64,000 nucleotides of DNA from Flaccisagitta enflata (GCA_965153355.1 OZ231127.1:52142001-52206000), one strand, 5' to 3'; counted from the first letter of the stretch, positions 35,372-47,861 are shown. The notes: generated from the sequence alone by a model not told the origin. Translations and numbers: made by a program.

Positions 35372-36235
35372 GATCAGTTTGAAATTTTGGTTGCAGGCTC
35401 AGAAATGGATATTCTCTCAAGTCATAATGAAAAAATCACTTAAAGTTTTGAACTTTGTTCAATAATATTAATTTTTGTGAAAAACAGTGTGACATAGTGT
35501 GACAAGGTGTTAACTCGATAGGACACTTTCTTAAAAGATTAATATCTCCGGCTAGAAATGACATAAAGTTATGAAATTTGGCATGTAACCTGGGTTATGT
35601 CTTTACTTGACAGGGGAAAAAAAGAAATTTTACATCATACTTAAAAACATATTTTTTTATGTATTGCATATTACTATATCAAGATGAGATATTTAATCAT
35701 TTTTAACAAATCAACTATGAATGAAAATTTTGCATAGTAAATGTCCTCCAGTCACCATCAAATTTTTTATGCTTCTTTAGGGATAGCAATGATACAAAAA
35801 TGACCTATCATTAAAAAGGCTTGACAATTTTTTAATGATTTTGTTATAGTAGATATAAAGCATGACACAAGTGTGCCAAGGAAAATAGGCTGTTTTGGCT
35901 CTACTTTTGGCCACCTAACCTATCAAAATCTTGAGATTGAAGGATGTATGCTGAGCATTTTGTCCCAAGGGATGTCTAAGATTAGCTTTCATCCTCAACA
36001 GAATGATTGGTGGAAGAACGCAGTGTTTTTTTTTGCCGCCAAATCATGTTTTTCAGCCGGCCCACTTTATAGTAGAAATTGCCTTATGGAACTTACAACT
36101 AAGAATTCTTTGCGTATGTGATTGACAAAAAAGTTTATTCAAGATTGTAATTGTTTAGAACACTTTGTTTTTTTGTTTGTTTTTTTTTTATGAAATTGAT
36201 TAACCTTAAAGTTTAGTCTGACCACTTTTACCCAC
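35372..36235. other. Unique AT-rich sequence, nothing recognised
   Basis: A plus-strand 82-codon frame at 35873-36121 has no recognisable features. Confidence 0.5.
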
Positions 36236-36414
36236 ACTCGAGAAAGGGAGAAAGTCAGACAATGAGACAACGGACAGATTGACAGAAGAACAGACCGACA
36301 AATAGACAGAGAGACAGACAGACATAAGATTGCAAACTGACTGGCCAACATACGCACAGACAGATAGACAGACAGACAGACAGACAAAAGTCAGACAGAC
36401 AGACAGACAGACAG

Positions 36415-36511
<97 letters not shown>

Positions 36512-36640
36512 TAGACTGTCAGACAGAAAGATGGACAGACAGTCAGAAAGACAAATAGAAAAACAAATAGAAAGTAACACAGACAGTTTAACAGATAGAC
36601 AGACAGACATAACGACGGGGTTACAGAAAGACTGACAGAC
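36236..36640. repeat. (CAGA)n tract, about 400 bp
   Basis: Degenerate at both ends, nearly pure CAGA from 36362 to 36512. Confidence 0.95.
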
Positions 36641-36717
36641 GGACAGATTGGCTCGCGTTGTCGAGGAGACAGAAAGAGGAACTTTCACAACCTCGGCGAA
36701 TAAGTTCGATTCATCTT

Positions 36718-36724
<7 letters not shown>

Positions 36725-36794
<70 letters not shown>
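36725..36794. repeat. (CT)n microsatellite
   Basis: About 70 bp of CT. Confidence 0.97.
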
Positions 36795-36799
<5 letters not shown>

Positions 36800-36932
36800 A
36801 CTAGATGGAAGATTCAAGAGGATCCAAAACCATAACTGAATCATAAAAGACGCGGTTTCCTCCTCCTTCCTCTTTCTTCCTTAAATAATGGAAGTAGCAC
36901 GATGGATGTTGTTTGTTCGTTCACAAATATAA

Positions 36933-37049
36933 CAAGGCCAAGTAGGCCAATAAGGTGCGACGTGTGGATCGTCGAACGAATGCGTTACTCGACCAACCGA
37001 CCAACCGACCAACGGACAGCCAGTTATATAGAGGTGCTTTGTCGAACCT
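36933..37049 (-). mobile_element. Family H copy, GGTGCG subtype
   Basis: Read on the minus strand: AGGTTCGACAAAGCACC, CTCTATATAACTGGC, GTCC/GGTTGGTC tract, CGATCCACACGTCGCACC (complement of the 5' GGTGCGAC), TTATTGGCC-TACTT-GGCC, TTGTT. Near twin of 52610-52722. Confidence 0.85.
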
Positions 37050-37986
37050 CAAACGAATTTTTGATTCTTGTAAACTGTAAGGCCTCGTTTTAAGGAAGGT
37101 AAAATCCATGAATATATTTCTAATTGAGGACTGTGCTTGTTTGGTTCACTTATAATTACCACCTGATCAAATTGAGAGTCGGTCATGTCTGGAAATCATG
37201 AGACCATAAGATTTGAGAAAACATGAATGAGCCAGTTGGTCTTCTTTCTCCCCAGTTCTCCTACAGTTAATGAGTGGCTTATCTTCCGGTTGTACGAGCG
37301 TGTTTAAAAGTGTTTGAAATTGAACATACTAATGTGGTTTCAAGTAAAAATGTTCTACTCCACCTGCATTTAATCCCCTCCTCCCATCACAAAAAAAAAA
37401 AAAAAAAATAGGAAAAACAGAAACGCGACCGAAAAACGAAAACCTGAACAGACATGACCGAAATCCAAAGCCAAAAAAAAACAGAAAAGAAGGACAGACA
37501 GAAAGAGGGTAAATAAAAGTGGAAGGAATCGCATTAGATATGAGCTGGAGTTTGGTTCTAATCAATCTCAGAAGGCGAAAACCTAAACATCTTCAGTTTT
37601 CCAAATTCTTTCCCCGTTTCTGGGAAATTTATGTTCCTTCCATCGCCGAGGCGCCAACGCCATCTACAAAACGAAAAGGAAAGCGGGGAGGGGAGGAGGA
37701 GAAGAGGTGCGAGAGAGGAGAGGACAAGCGGGAAAGAGACAAGGAGAAAAGGAGATAAACAGGACAAATGGTGAGAGAAAAAAAAATGTTAAAAACCTGG
37801 CTGAGGTACAGATTGAAAGTGGGACGGGAAAGTGGACACAAAGGCGTGACAGATTTCGAGCGAGAGTGCTTAGGACAAAAATCTTATGAATGGATAAACT
37901 TTGGAATTTGAAGGGGTAGTATTGGGGCGGGAATGGGCCGTGAATCTGATTTCACACGATTCCAAATTCTACCGTAGAAAAAAGTC
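37050..37986. other. No gene seen; A-run and purine-rich patch
   Basis: A run at 37390-37408; purine-rich at 37675-37760. Overlapping frames there are compositional. Confidence 0.5.
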
Positions 37987-38033
37987 CTCCATCTCCATCT
38001 CCATCTCCATCTCCATCTCCATCTTCATCTCTT
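37987..38033. repeat. (CCATCT)n, about eight units
   Basis: Six-base unit with one TCATCT variant. Confidence 0.95.
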
Positions 38034-38094
38034 CTAATCCATATAACGAGGCGACGTTATTTGAAATAAAACGTCGGTTAGCATGATTAAAAAC

Positions 38095-38282
38095 TAGTGC
38101 CGCTGGGAAAGGCTAAATTAGGGTCTTACCCTGCATATTTCATGAAGCTTAGAATTTTCTTTATTTTGTCTTTTTCTTATTTTTTTCTATTAAATTAAAA
38201 GTGAAAAGGATTTTAGATGAATTGCCCTGAAAGACAACAACTTCCTTCTTCTATCTTGCATGATTCATTGATGTTCAAGGTA
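38095..38282 (+). repeat. Dispersed repeat family K, copy 2
   Basis: Aligns with 20945-21128 (GTGCCGCTGGGAAAGGCTAA, GGGTCTTACCCTGCA, AAGACAACAACTTCCTTC) with about one change in five bases. Confidence 0.65.
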
Positions 38283-38569
38283 ATTGCTTTCTTCATATTC
38301 ACTGACAGAAAATGTTTTGAATGAAAATTAGACCAGAGAAAGGCGGCGAAATCAGAAGTTTCGAATGCCTACATGTGGAGATGTATTTTTTTTTCCAACG
38401 GATACAGGTCAAGCCTGAAAACCTGTCTATCTCGTTTCTGTTGTTGGAGTTCATCATACATCACTCACTAACCAACGAATTTATATGAAAGGTGCGGGTC
38501 TCCGAAATAAGAGCAAACGTAATTTGCGACCCATTTTGAAGGTTTTAGACTTTTAGTTGCACGGTTTTT

Positions 38570-38710
38570 AGGTGCGTCCGTCAGGAACGCATCTCTGTAA
38601 GAGGGTCTGTCGGTCCGTCCGTCCGTTCTTACGTCGGTCCGTCCGTCGGTCCGTATGTCCCTTAAGCAAGTGCAAAAACCGCGTTTCTCGGCTGTTTGTG
38701 GCCACGGTGA
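38570..38710 (+). mobile_element. Family H copy, variant stem
   Basis: After TTTTT: AGGTGCGTCCGTCAGGAACG, CATCTCTGTAAGAGGGTCTG, then a GTCC tract. The stem is GTGCG..CGCAT-like and imperfect; the 3' end is not recognisable. A further decayed start (AACTCGCAGACGTGCGATTC) lies at 38875. Confidence 0.6.
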
Positions 38711-39081
38711 GAACCTATACTGAAACAAATGATCAACCGACCAACATGTTCGTCCATCTGTCTCTCCATATACGTGTATGTCACATGATCAATACACGCA
38801 GAGACACGGCCCGGATGCATCGTTGCCCGGTCGGGCTTGTTTACCACAATACGGAAATGATATCTCGAGGTTTTAACTCGCAGACGTGCGATTCTTTAAG
38901 CCACTTTTCGGTTGGTCGGTTTGTCCCTCCATCGATCAAAACTTACTTTGACGGCGTTTTCCATCCACCCACGACTACTGGTAAGGTTGCCCTGTACCCT
39001 GCCTTGTCTCCGTGCGTTAAATTCTGGCAGAATTTTGTGCGATCCATGAGTCGCAGGTGGCGTTGGTGATGGTGATGCAAG

Positions 39082-39159
<78 letters not shown>

Positions 39160-39252
39160 GGAGAGAGGCAAGACAGGAGGAAAGAAAGAAAGAAAGAAAG
39201 AAAGAGAGGAATGGATCTTATTTTATGCAAATTAGTATCTGTCAAAAAGTGC

Positions 39253-39324
<72 letters not shown>
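39082..39324. repeat. (GA)n and (CT)n tracts, facing
   Basis: GA at 39082-39160, GAAA to 39205, then CT at 39256-39324: two complementary microsatellites 95 bp apart. A GAGTATGATGAGTATGATGA linker follows the CT tract. Confidence 0.95.
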
Positions 39325-39328
<4 letters not shown>

Positions 39329-39773
39329 GAGTATGATGAGTATGATGACGTTTATAAAGAAGAGACTTTGAGGCATGTGGGATGCATTCTTGCATACTTC
39401 ACATCCAGATCACATTTTGCCAATATTCAGACCAATGCCAAATCCAGTAAACTAAAATGGATCTTTCTTTTTCGGTTCTGACCATAAGACAAGAGTCAAA
39501 GCATTTGCGTAAAGTGAATCTCTGCTAATCTGTAATTTGTACAATATCCTTGTAAAAAAAAGAAAGAAACACAACCCTTTTCTATAGAAATTAACAACAA
39601 CGATGAAGATTTAATCCTTGATACCAGCAATGGCGGCTGTCGCCGTGAAGAAAAAAGTCGTAAGCATTGATCACTTTTCACCAAGCTTTAGTCTTTAGTC
39701 ACCGCAAATCTTTTTTTCTATTAGATCAAATCAAGAGCAATCGCAGGTATTGATTGCACTGAAAATCAGAGAA

Positions 39774-39958
39774 CAAGGCCGGATACACGGCCACCAGTTG
39801 CGGACGGGTGGGCAGGGGCGGATATGCGTATTTTCCCACTTTTTGACTCGATCACCTCTATGGACTGACTGACCAACCAACCAACCAACCGACCGACCAA
39901 CCAACCTACCAACCGACGGATGGACAAAGCCTCTTATAGAGTTGCGTGTCCGCAACCT
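39774..39958 (-). mobile_element. Family H copy with readable empty site
   Basis: Read minus: AGGTTGCGGACACGCAACTC, TATAAGAGGC, GTCC/GGTTGGTC tract, GATCGAGTCAAAAAGTGGG, CCTGCCCACCCGTCCGCAAC, GGCCG-TGTATC-CGGCC, TTG. The family F copy at 62535-62555 reads CAGAGAAAAATAGG at the matching place; here it reads CAGAGAA, the element, then AAAAATAGG. At most two A/T bases are duplicated. Confidence 0.9.
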
Positions 39959-40387
39959 AAAAATAGGACTGAGCCAAATGAGCTAGATGAGCTAAAATGC
40001 TCAAAATCACTGAACCAGACAACCAGCTATGCTCACTGACATGCTTTCTTGTATTTACATGCTCCCATAAAAACATTTATCTATCCCATTAAAAATTAAA
40101 AAAAAAAAAAGATTGAGCTAAAGGGGCTAAGTGAGCTAAATACTTAACCACCCTCACAGATGAGCAGTTATGCTCACTGATATGCTCTTTTGTATCTGCT
40201 TTCTTAAATATGTATCAAAATGTTTATTCATATATCACATTCAAAATATAAAAAAAACTGAACTAAATGAGCTAAATGAGCTAGAATCCTCCAAAACACC
40301 CTCACAGATGATCAGCTATGCTCATAAATATGTTTTCTTGTATTTGCATGCTCAAACAAACATAAATACACTCCATTATTGATCCTA

Positions 40388-41384
40388 CAGGGTCTTCAAT
40401 TGCGACTGACTTATTCTAAATCGATGATGTGCCTCTCATAGTCAATATTATGATTTTTTCTTTTCTTCCTCTTGTAGCATATTGTTTGATGTTTTTTGTA
40501 TAAAAATTTCAAGGGTTTTTATCAAATATTTTGTCTGTTATATTAATTTTAAGTAGATCAGGTACCCATGGTTGTGACTTGAAAAAAAGTTTTTTTTTTG
40601 TTTTGACATGTTTTTTCATATTGCTCTCATTTTAATTAGCTAGAGCTAGAGATGACTCATTGGTCTTAAATCAAAGAAAATTTAATCTACTTTTAAGGGG
40701 TAAAAAATCAATAATAGTTTGCTAGAATCATCATATAAAAAATAAAAATAAAATTGTTGATTTGGAAAACATTTTGTCAGAAATTGATTTCAAGGTCATT
40801 ACATGGAATCAAGATATCAACACATTGTTCCATCTCGAGTAGTTTGAACAAGGCATAGACATATCACCCCAAGACTCATTCTTATTCTCATATGAGTGCG
40901 AGAGAGCAGGAGCAGTGACACAAGGGGTTTATTTCTCATTGGGGCAGCAATGTCTTGCCAGTGCCAAAAGAGTTCATGGAATGGCTGGATAAGCAGTGTT
41001 CACTGAACACTGTTAAGATGACCCTATAAAAGAGCATGTGACCGGTCTTACCAAGTCACTGATAGACTGACATGTCAACAATAACATCAGGGAATTGTCT
41101 TTCATTTTGGACCAATTGAACTTCTGTTGCTCGAACCATTTAGAAATGAAGACTGTTTGAAAAAAAGATATCATAAAAAACTTTATTTCTTTGGTTACAA
41201 CCATGAATACTCTGACTACTAAAAATTTTTGTTTCAGGCAAACGGTTTGACAAAAACGCTTGAAACTGTGATACAAAAAACGTCAAACAATATACAATAA
41301 GAAGAAAAAAAGAAAAAATCATAATGTTGACTATAAGGGGCACACCATCAATTTAGAATAAGTCAGTCACAATTGAAGACTCTG
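40388..41384. mobile_element. TA-flanked element with long inverted ends, 997 bp
   Basis: The left end CAGGGTCTTCAATTGCGACT and the right end (minus) CAGAGTCTTCAATTGTGACT stay similar for about 160 bp inward. TA flanks both sides (40386-40387, 41385-41386), and family F at 13000 gives the empty sequence CCTACACTAAATC. TA duplication and CAGGGT ends fit a mariner-type element. No transposase frame. Confidence 0.85.
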
Positions 41385-41648
41385 TACTTAAAATCATAAA
41401 AAATCGAAAAAAATTCAATTTGCAATTTTCGTAAATAAATCTTTAAAAAATCATAATGCAAAAAATATATTTGTCAAAGAGCATTCTGCTTGGCGCCAAA
41501 TGAAAGAGAATTATTAAATATACTTACCCTTTCAATTTCATCGGAGGGCTCATTCGGTCAGTGGAGATTCTCAACTTCCCCATGAGAAAATAAAAACCCT
41601 GTTCCTCTCGAATATGTCAAAAAGTCGAAGACTGACTTCGACTTTTTT

Positions 41649-42625
<977 letters not shown>

Positions 42626-42700
42626 CTTCTATCTTCTATCTTCTATCTTCTATCTTCTATCTTCTATCTTCTATCTTCTATCTTCTATCTTCTATCTTCG
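42626..42700. repeat. (CTTCTAT)n, about ten units
   Basis: Perfect 7-base unit. Confidence 0.97.
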
Positions 42701-43384
42701 GCTCGACGACTTTATCAACGCGAATTTATCGTCAATTTGTTTTTCCTACAAATGGTTTATCATATTGGAGTTTATTGGTAGGAAAGCTGATTCCTATTGA
42801 CTTTTCATGTGGGCGGTGGAGTCGCGTTTCTTTTGGCGCGATCACGTTTGCGTAAACTTAATACAATCAAATATCCATTTTCCATCAGCGTTGTAATCTT
42901 GTATATATGAATACTTAGCGTCAGTGGCGTACGGCCCGTGATCATAGACCGACTTTACTTTCGGTTCATGAATATATTTTTATCCATATCGAGGAATAGA
43001 AGAAGTAATGATGAGAAAAAGTAATAATGAGCAAGCGCATGAATCAATCTTGTCATCGAATGTTGCTATTGCGAGCGTCGAATGATATGCCAGCATATTT
43101 TCCTGGCTTGGAAAATAAACTCATTCATTTAGGCAACTGTTTACCAATAAAGGAGACTGTCACCGTAGAAAAAAGTGAATATGAGTGTTTTACACTTTAT
43201 TTTTCAATTTTTTCACTGCTATTGTTTCATTGCATTCAAATTGATTAGTTCAACCCCTTTTATTCTTCATTTATCAGCTCTCTCTTTCTATCTTTTTCCC
43301 ATTACCCACTCTCTGGATCTTTCCTCCTTTTCCACTCCTTCATTCTCCTCTCTCTCTTCCTTCTCTAAGCAGTCTCAAACTAAA
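42701..43384. other. Unique sequence, nothing recognised
   Basis: Two small plus-strand frames (43027-43248, 43175-43429) lack recognisable features. Confidence 0.5.
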
Positions 43385-43597
43385 CAAGGCTACCCCAGTC
43401 GCGTGCGGGTGGGCAGGGGCCATAATTGAGGTCAGTGGAGCATTTGGGCAGGAGCAGTAAGGCCAAAAACCCCATTAACGCCGAAAAAGTAAAGTGTGAC
43501 GGACGGACGGACGGACGGACCGACGGACAGACCGCCGGACGGACCAACCGACGGACGGACCGACAAAGCGGGGTGTAGAGTCGCGTAGCACGCGACT
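43385..43597 (-). mobile_element. Family H copy, GTCGCG subtype
   Basis: Read minus: T5, hairpin GTCGCG-TGCTA-CGCGAC, CTCTACACCCCGCTTTG, GTCGGTCCGTCC tract, CACACTTTACTTTTTCGGCG, GGGGTTTTTGGCC, CCTGCCCACCCGCACGCGAC (GCACGCGAC is the complement of the 5' GTCGCGTGC), GGGGTAGCC, TTGTTTA. The best copy of this subtype. Confidence 0.85.
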
Positions 43598-44029
43598 AAA
43601 AATCAATCTGCATTATTTGAAAGTGAGCATCTCAGATAATGAACCTCACTCTTTTAACTGCTTTATTTACATTTTGTTTTTTCTGGTTCTGGCTCTGGAT
43701 TACTTAAAATACTTGCCTGAATGGGAAATCCAAAAGTATTTCAGTTGAACATATTTTTCTCTTTTTAGCCTGCGGTGTGATATTATTTTCTCAGTGAGGA
43801 AGAAGAAAAAAACGATTTTGAAAGAAAAAACCTAATGCTGGTTAAGCTAAAACAATATAAGCTTCACCTATACAACAAGTGTTCTGAGGTTTCTCCTATG
43901 CATTAAAAGCTTCATAACTGAAAAAGTATTAATCACACACGATTCTGCTTGGTACCATCTGAAAGAATATATTTTTCATGCGTAATCCCATATGGTTCAA
44001 AATACCTAATCAACTTCCGTCCTTTCGTC
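43598..44029. other. Unique AT-rich sequence, nothing recognised
   Basis: No gene or repeat recognised. Confidence 0.5.
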
Positions 44030-44172
44030 CGTTCATCCTTCCGTCCGTCGTACAGTCCGTCCGTCACACTTTACTTTTTTCAGGGTTTTGCGGCGGCGCT
44101 CCTCGCTGCTCCTTACCAACTGATCAAGTGACCTAAAATATGGCCCCTGCCCACCCGCACGCGTCTCACACT
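44030..44172 (+). repeat. Family H copy, GTCGCG subtype, 5' end missing
   Basis: GTCCTTTCGTCCGTTC tract, GTCACACTTTACTTTTTTCA, GGCCCCTGCCCACCCGCACG, CG. It matches the 3' half of 43385-43597. Confidence 0.7.
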
Positions 44173-44660
44173 CCCATCATTTATACGATATCATGAAATA
44201 GAATCATATTAGGCCCAAAATCATTTGTCTTTTACCAAATATTAATGTACATAGACCCAATTTATCCACTTGGTTTAGTTTCAGGGCAGGGCATTCATAT
44301 AGAGGACAAGGTATAAACCTCAGAGTACTAAATGAACTCAAAAGTGCAATTTTATGAGATCTAGGAAATTGGAGTAAAAATACCCTCATATGTAAAATGA
44401 AAAATTCAGGGCCGTCAGCCGTGACAATTCAAGATGGAGACTTGAACTACATAGTCAGTAGATGATCGAACCTAAATGTTTAAGCGGCTAAGATTTTCTA
44501 CTAAGAAAACATCTTTCAAACAGATCTAGTTTTATGGCGCAAATCGCCTAATCCCATTCTAGTTCCAAGACTTGTGGGGGTGGTCTGGGGTAGCCGTGTA
44601 TCCGGCCTTTTTTTCTAAACCATAGGATGAAATGCGAGATCAGTTGCGCCATCGACAAGA
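44173..44660. other. Unique sequence with a family H 3' end
   Basis: GGGTAGCCGTGTATCCGGCC followed by T7 at 44588-44616 is an isolated 3' end of family H. Confidence 0.5.
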
Positions 44661-45265
44661 TACTACGCGAATTAAAAAAAACGCAAGTTTTTCTATAGGT
44701 GATTTTTGCGCCTTTGGTTCACTTATGACATGACTTATCGGTGACCAAATTGAAGCTTTTTTCGAGGGCTTTCTTTTGAGCGCAATCCCACATCTGTAGC
44801 TTTATTCGTTTAGAAGTTACACTCAAATGAAGGTGCATGAGTCAAAATTTCAAAATGCAATAAGAGGAAAAAAAAGGATGTTTTGAGGTGAAGATGATAG
44901 AGTAATCGCACTGCTATGAGCAATCGAGCATTGTTTTACCCAAGCTGTCTGCTTTTATAGTTCCTTTATTTGAGTTCCTCAATGTCTATGATGAAAAATG
45001 AAGCACCGACTGTAATTTAATGTGATAAAACCTTTAAGATCATTATGAATTTAACTCAAAATCAGAGGCGAAAAAAGGTTGAGTACATGTCACTTTAGCA
45101 TGGCTGTCTCTCTATGTCAACTTGATTCTGATGGCTAAAACTCATTGATATGATGCACAGAAACTCAAATAAACCAAACCAGCTCGCAAAAAGCTACTCA
45201 GAAGAAAAAAAATCCAATTCAAGCTCTTTTATCAAAAACTTGCGTTTTTTTTAATTCTGGTAGTA
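44661..45265. mobile_element. Inverted-repeat element, 605 bp
   Basis: TACTACGCGAATTAAAAAAA then ACGCAAGTTTTT at 44661-44692 is inverted at 45232-45265 (AAAAACTTGCGTTTTTTTTA, ATTCTGGTAGTA), giving ends of about 32 bp with three mismatches. No transposase; no clear duplication. Confidence 0.65.
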
Positions 45266-45847
45266 CTCATTTTTCAGAGGTCGTAGACGCGTGGTTGTAC
45301 GTGTGAAATTATTCTCTTTTGCGTCTCCTTCCAGAATGACGCAACGGGTTTCGCCGATCATGCCAAAGTTACTTAAGACTATGAAATGTTACAAAAGCTT
45401 GCCATATGGATTACCAGAGTTTACAGGAGGTACCTGTAACTATCATACTTACCTGTACATGGTGAAGATTGAAGATGGAGGGGAAAAACATCATGAAAAG
45501 ATATGGAAGAACTTTAGCTTATACGAAGTCAAAGTTCATAATTTGATGACTTTCCACGCTAAATATGATCATAAAATCTCATCATTAATCCGCGGACTTC
45601 ATTCAAAATTGAGAAGAGAGGTGAGCAGGAGATTGGGCGAAGATGGTCAGGACGAGAATAAAGACGGGTAATCTCAAGAAATATAAGTAGAAAAATATTG
45701 TAGAAAGTCTTAGAATCAGTAAATCGCATCTTGAACTTGTTAAGCAAACTGAAAACGGTTTCCAACGTTAACACGAAAAAAAAAAAAAAAAAAAAAAAAA
45801 AAACAACCAATGGAAACAATTTCTTTTTGTGACAGACAACTCTTTTT
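45266..45847. other. No recognised gene; unassigned open frame
   Basis: A plus-strand frame at 45291-45671 (126 codons) is not low-complexity (segments such as TGGTCNYHTYLYMVKIEDGG), but I recognise no family. It starts inside unremarkable sequence and ends before an A-run at 45777-45803. It may be chance. Confidence 0.3.
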
Positions 45848-46047
45848 AGTTGCAGACACGCAGCTCTATAATAGGCTTTGTCCTTCCGTCCATCGGTCCA
45901 TCCTTCCGTCACGATACGATACGATACGATACGATACTGCAGTTGATATTGTGTGCTAGAGGGGTGTGGGAATGGGAATTTGAGATGCTGGGGGTTGGAT
46001 GCCCCTGCCCACCCGTCCGCAACGATATTGTAACCCCGTGTCACTTG
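45848..46047 (+). mobile_element. Family H copy, GTTGC subtype, GTGAC-type end
   Basis: AGTTGCAGACACGCAGCTC, TATAATAGGC, GTCC tract, then (ACGAT)n of five units at 45912-45936, CCTGCCCACCCGTCCGCAAC, GTAAC-CCCGT-GTCAC, CTTG-TTT. It borders the exon-like frame on its right. Confidence 0.85.
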
Positions 46048-46342
46048 TTTCTAGGGCAATAGTGGCGGGGTGGTGGTGGTGAAAGGTCGTTTTGGTGGAA
46101 GTGTTGCTTTTGGTAGCAGTGGTATGATGGTCGGGCTTCCACCCATATGTAGAATCATTGCCGATGACATAGGCACCATAGGCAGCATCATTTGCGGCTG
46201 TCAACCAGACAACGGGTTCAAAGTCATTGGCGGTGGAGAGGGCGATTTGAACGGGTACGGAAACGTTGGCGGCAGGCGCGGCGGGTTGGGACGACAGAGG
46301 GCGGTAATTCCCATGATAAGGGGCTGCCCCACCCGATTCTCT
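46048..46342 (-). other. Possible exon fragment, unknown protein
   Basis: A minus-strand frame stays open from an acceptor-like CACTTACAG (read minus, ending at 46343) to the family H insertion at 46047. The product (GGAAPYHGNYRPLSSQPAA, then NDSTYGWKPDHH) is Ala/Pro/Tyr/His-rich, more protein-like in composition than other frames here. No domain is recognised, and a second frame is nearly open too. It could be a real terminal exon cut by the insertion, or chance in a locally GC-rich patch. Confidence 0.2.
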
Positions 46343-46507
46343 GTAAGTGACATTAAATGACATTAAACGACATTTTCCAGATCCATCAATTTGCCATCAA
46401 AAAACAGAGAATGAAAGAATAGTAAAGAAAAGAAAGAAAGAAAACAAATTGACGAAAAGAAAGAGGGGGAAAGTCGAGGAAAGAAGATGAAGGGAAAAGC
46501 GGTAATT

Positions 46508-46511
46508 GAAT

Positions 46512-46605
<94 letters not shown>

Positions 46606-46633
46606 TAATAGATATGGTTGTTTAGAAAGATGG

Positions 46634-46692
<59 letters not shown>
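46508..46692. repeat. (GA)n and (CT)n tracts, facing
   Basis: GA at 46512-46602 and CT at 46639-46692, 36 bp apart: complementary tracts able to pair as a long hairpin. Confidence 0.97.
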
Positions 46693-46694
<2 letters not shown>

Positions 46695-46811
46695 GTTGGG
46701 GTCAATGCGCCGATACAGCAAGGTCACCTACAAATAGGAGATTTATGCTAACATCTTTCCAAAGATTCGTCGGCCGCCAATTTGGGCGCGCGGAGACATC
46801 GAAGAAAAAAA

Positions 46812-47072
46812 GGGGAGGGCACACACAGAAACCCCGTCCAGGGGAGGGCACACACAGAAACCTCAATCAGGGGAGGGCACACACAGATACCCCAACCAGG
46901 GGAGGGGACACACAGAAACCCCAATCAGGGGAGGGCACACACAGAAACCCCAATCAGGGGAGGGCACACACAGAAACCCCAATCAGGGGAGGACAAACAA
47001 AGAAACTCCAACTAGGGGAGGACACACACACAAACCCCGACCAGGGGAGGGGACACACAGAAACCCCGACCA
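46812..47072. repeat. 29-bp minisatellite, nine copies
   Basis: GGGGAGGGCACACACAGAAA plus a nine-base tail, at exact 29-bp steps (46812, 46841, 46870 ... 47044). Copies differ mostly in the last nine bases. Confidence 0.95.
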
Positions 47073-47694
47073 TCGACAACAACGACAGTTGACTAACAAC
47101 TAGAGATGCAGTAGCGGTAGATTTTTGGACCGCTTCCGCTTCCGCTTCCAAAAGGCATATTTGAGAATTGACAGCTCCCGCTTCCACTTCCGCTTCCATC
47201 ATTTCAAAAAGCATAGCTACCACTTCTGCTTCCGCTTTCACCCTTTTAGAAGGCATAGCTTCCGCTTCCGCTTCCGCTTCCGCTTCCACTTCCACATTGT
47301 TGAGTATTTCACTATAACATGTATCTAAGTTATGTAAAATGTTTTTCCATGTAAAAAAAGAGAGGGGATAAAACGAGGAAATATAAAAGATAATAGAAAA
47401 TATGTCAATGACATAGATATTAATATAATTTTCTTATAGTTATTGAAATAAGTTTAAACAATCATTTTGTTTTTATCTATTCATTTATTTACTTATGTAT
47501 TTATTTATTTATTTATTTATTTATTCTATACCTTTCAACTAATCTTTGAAATCATTTTTTTCTTAAATTTGTATATTTATTTATGACATCATTGGATCAT
47601 CTATTTGCTTTTGTTTTTCAAAAATTTATGGAATCAGGTCTTAAGGTATATGAGTCTTGCTCCTTTTCAATTTACCAATCAACTGTGAATAAAT

Positions 47695-47696
<2 letters not shown>

Positions 47697-47756
<60 letters not shown>
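47697..47756. repeat. (GA)n flanking the 3' side of the retroelement fragment
   Basis: 60 bp of GA. With 49158-49437 it brackets the minus-strand retroelement fragment. Confidence 0.97.
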
Positions 47757-47758
<2 letters not shown>

Positions 47759-47861
47759 TAAGAGAAACATGAACATTTCAGACTCCAGCATTGATGACTT
47801 CTTCACTGGGAATTTTGACTTCAATCCGTGGGACAACCAGTCCCTATGGGAAGGAAGCATA

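Larger units (their letters stand above)
39600..41648 (+). repeat. Dispersed repeat family F, copy with two insertions
   Basis: Aligns with 62390-63236. Its own sequence is 39600-39773, 39959-40387 and 41385-41648, about 870 bp against about 850 bp in the uninterrupted copy. It contains three tandem units of about 120 bp (GAGCTAAATGAGCTA / AGCAGCTATGCTCACTGA / TTCTTGTATTTGCATGCTC). It ends in a perfect hairpin GTCGAAG-ACTGA-CTTCGAC flanked by A5 and T6. No protein recognised. Confidence 0.8.

Noticed and set aside
39774-39958. Family H as a Helitron
   Set aside because: It has a 3' hairpin, but the ends are AG..CTTG in a T-run, not TC..CTRR between A and T, and no Rep/helicase sequence is present.
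45291-45671. 126-codon frame as a host gene
   Set aside because: Mixed composition but no recognised domain, no second exon and no start context; could be chance.
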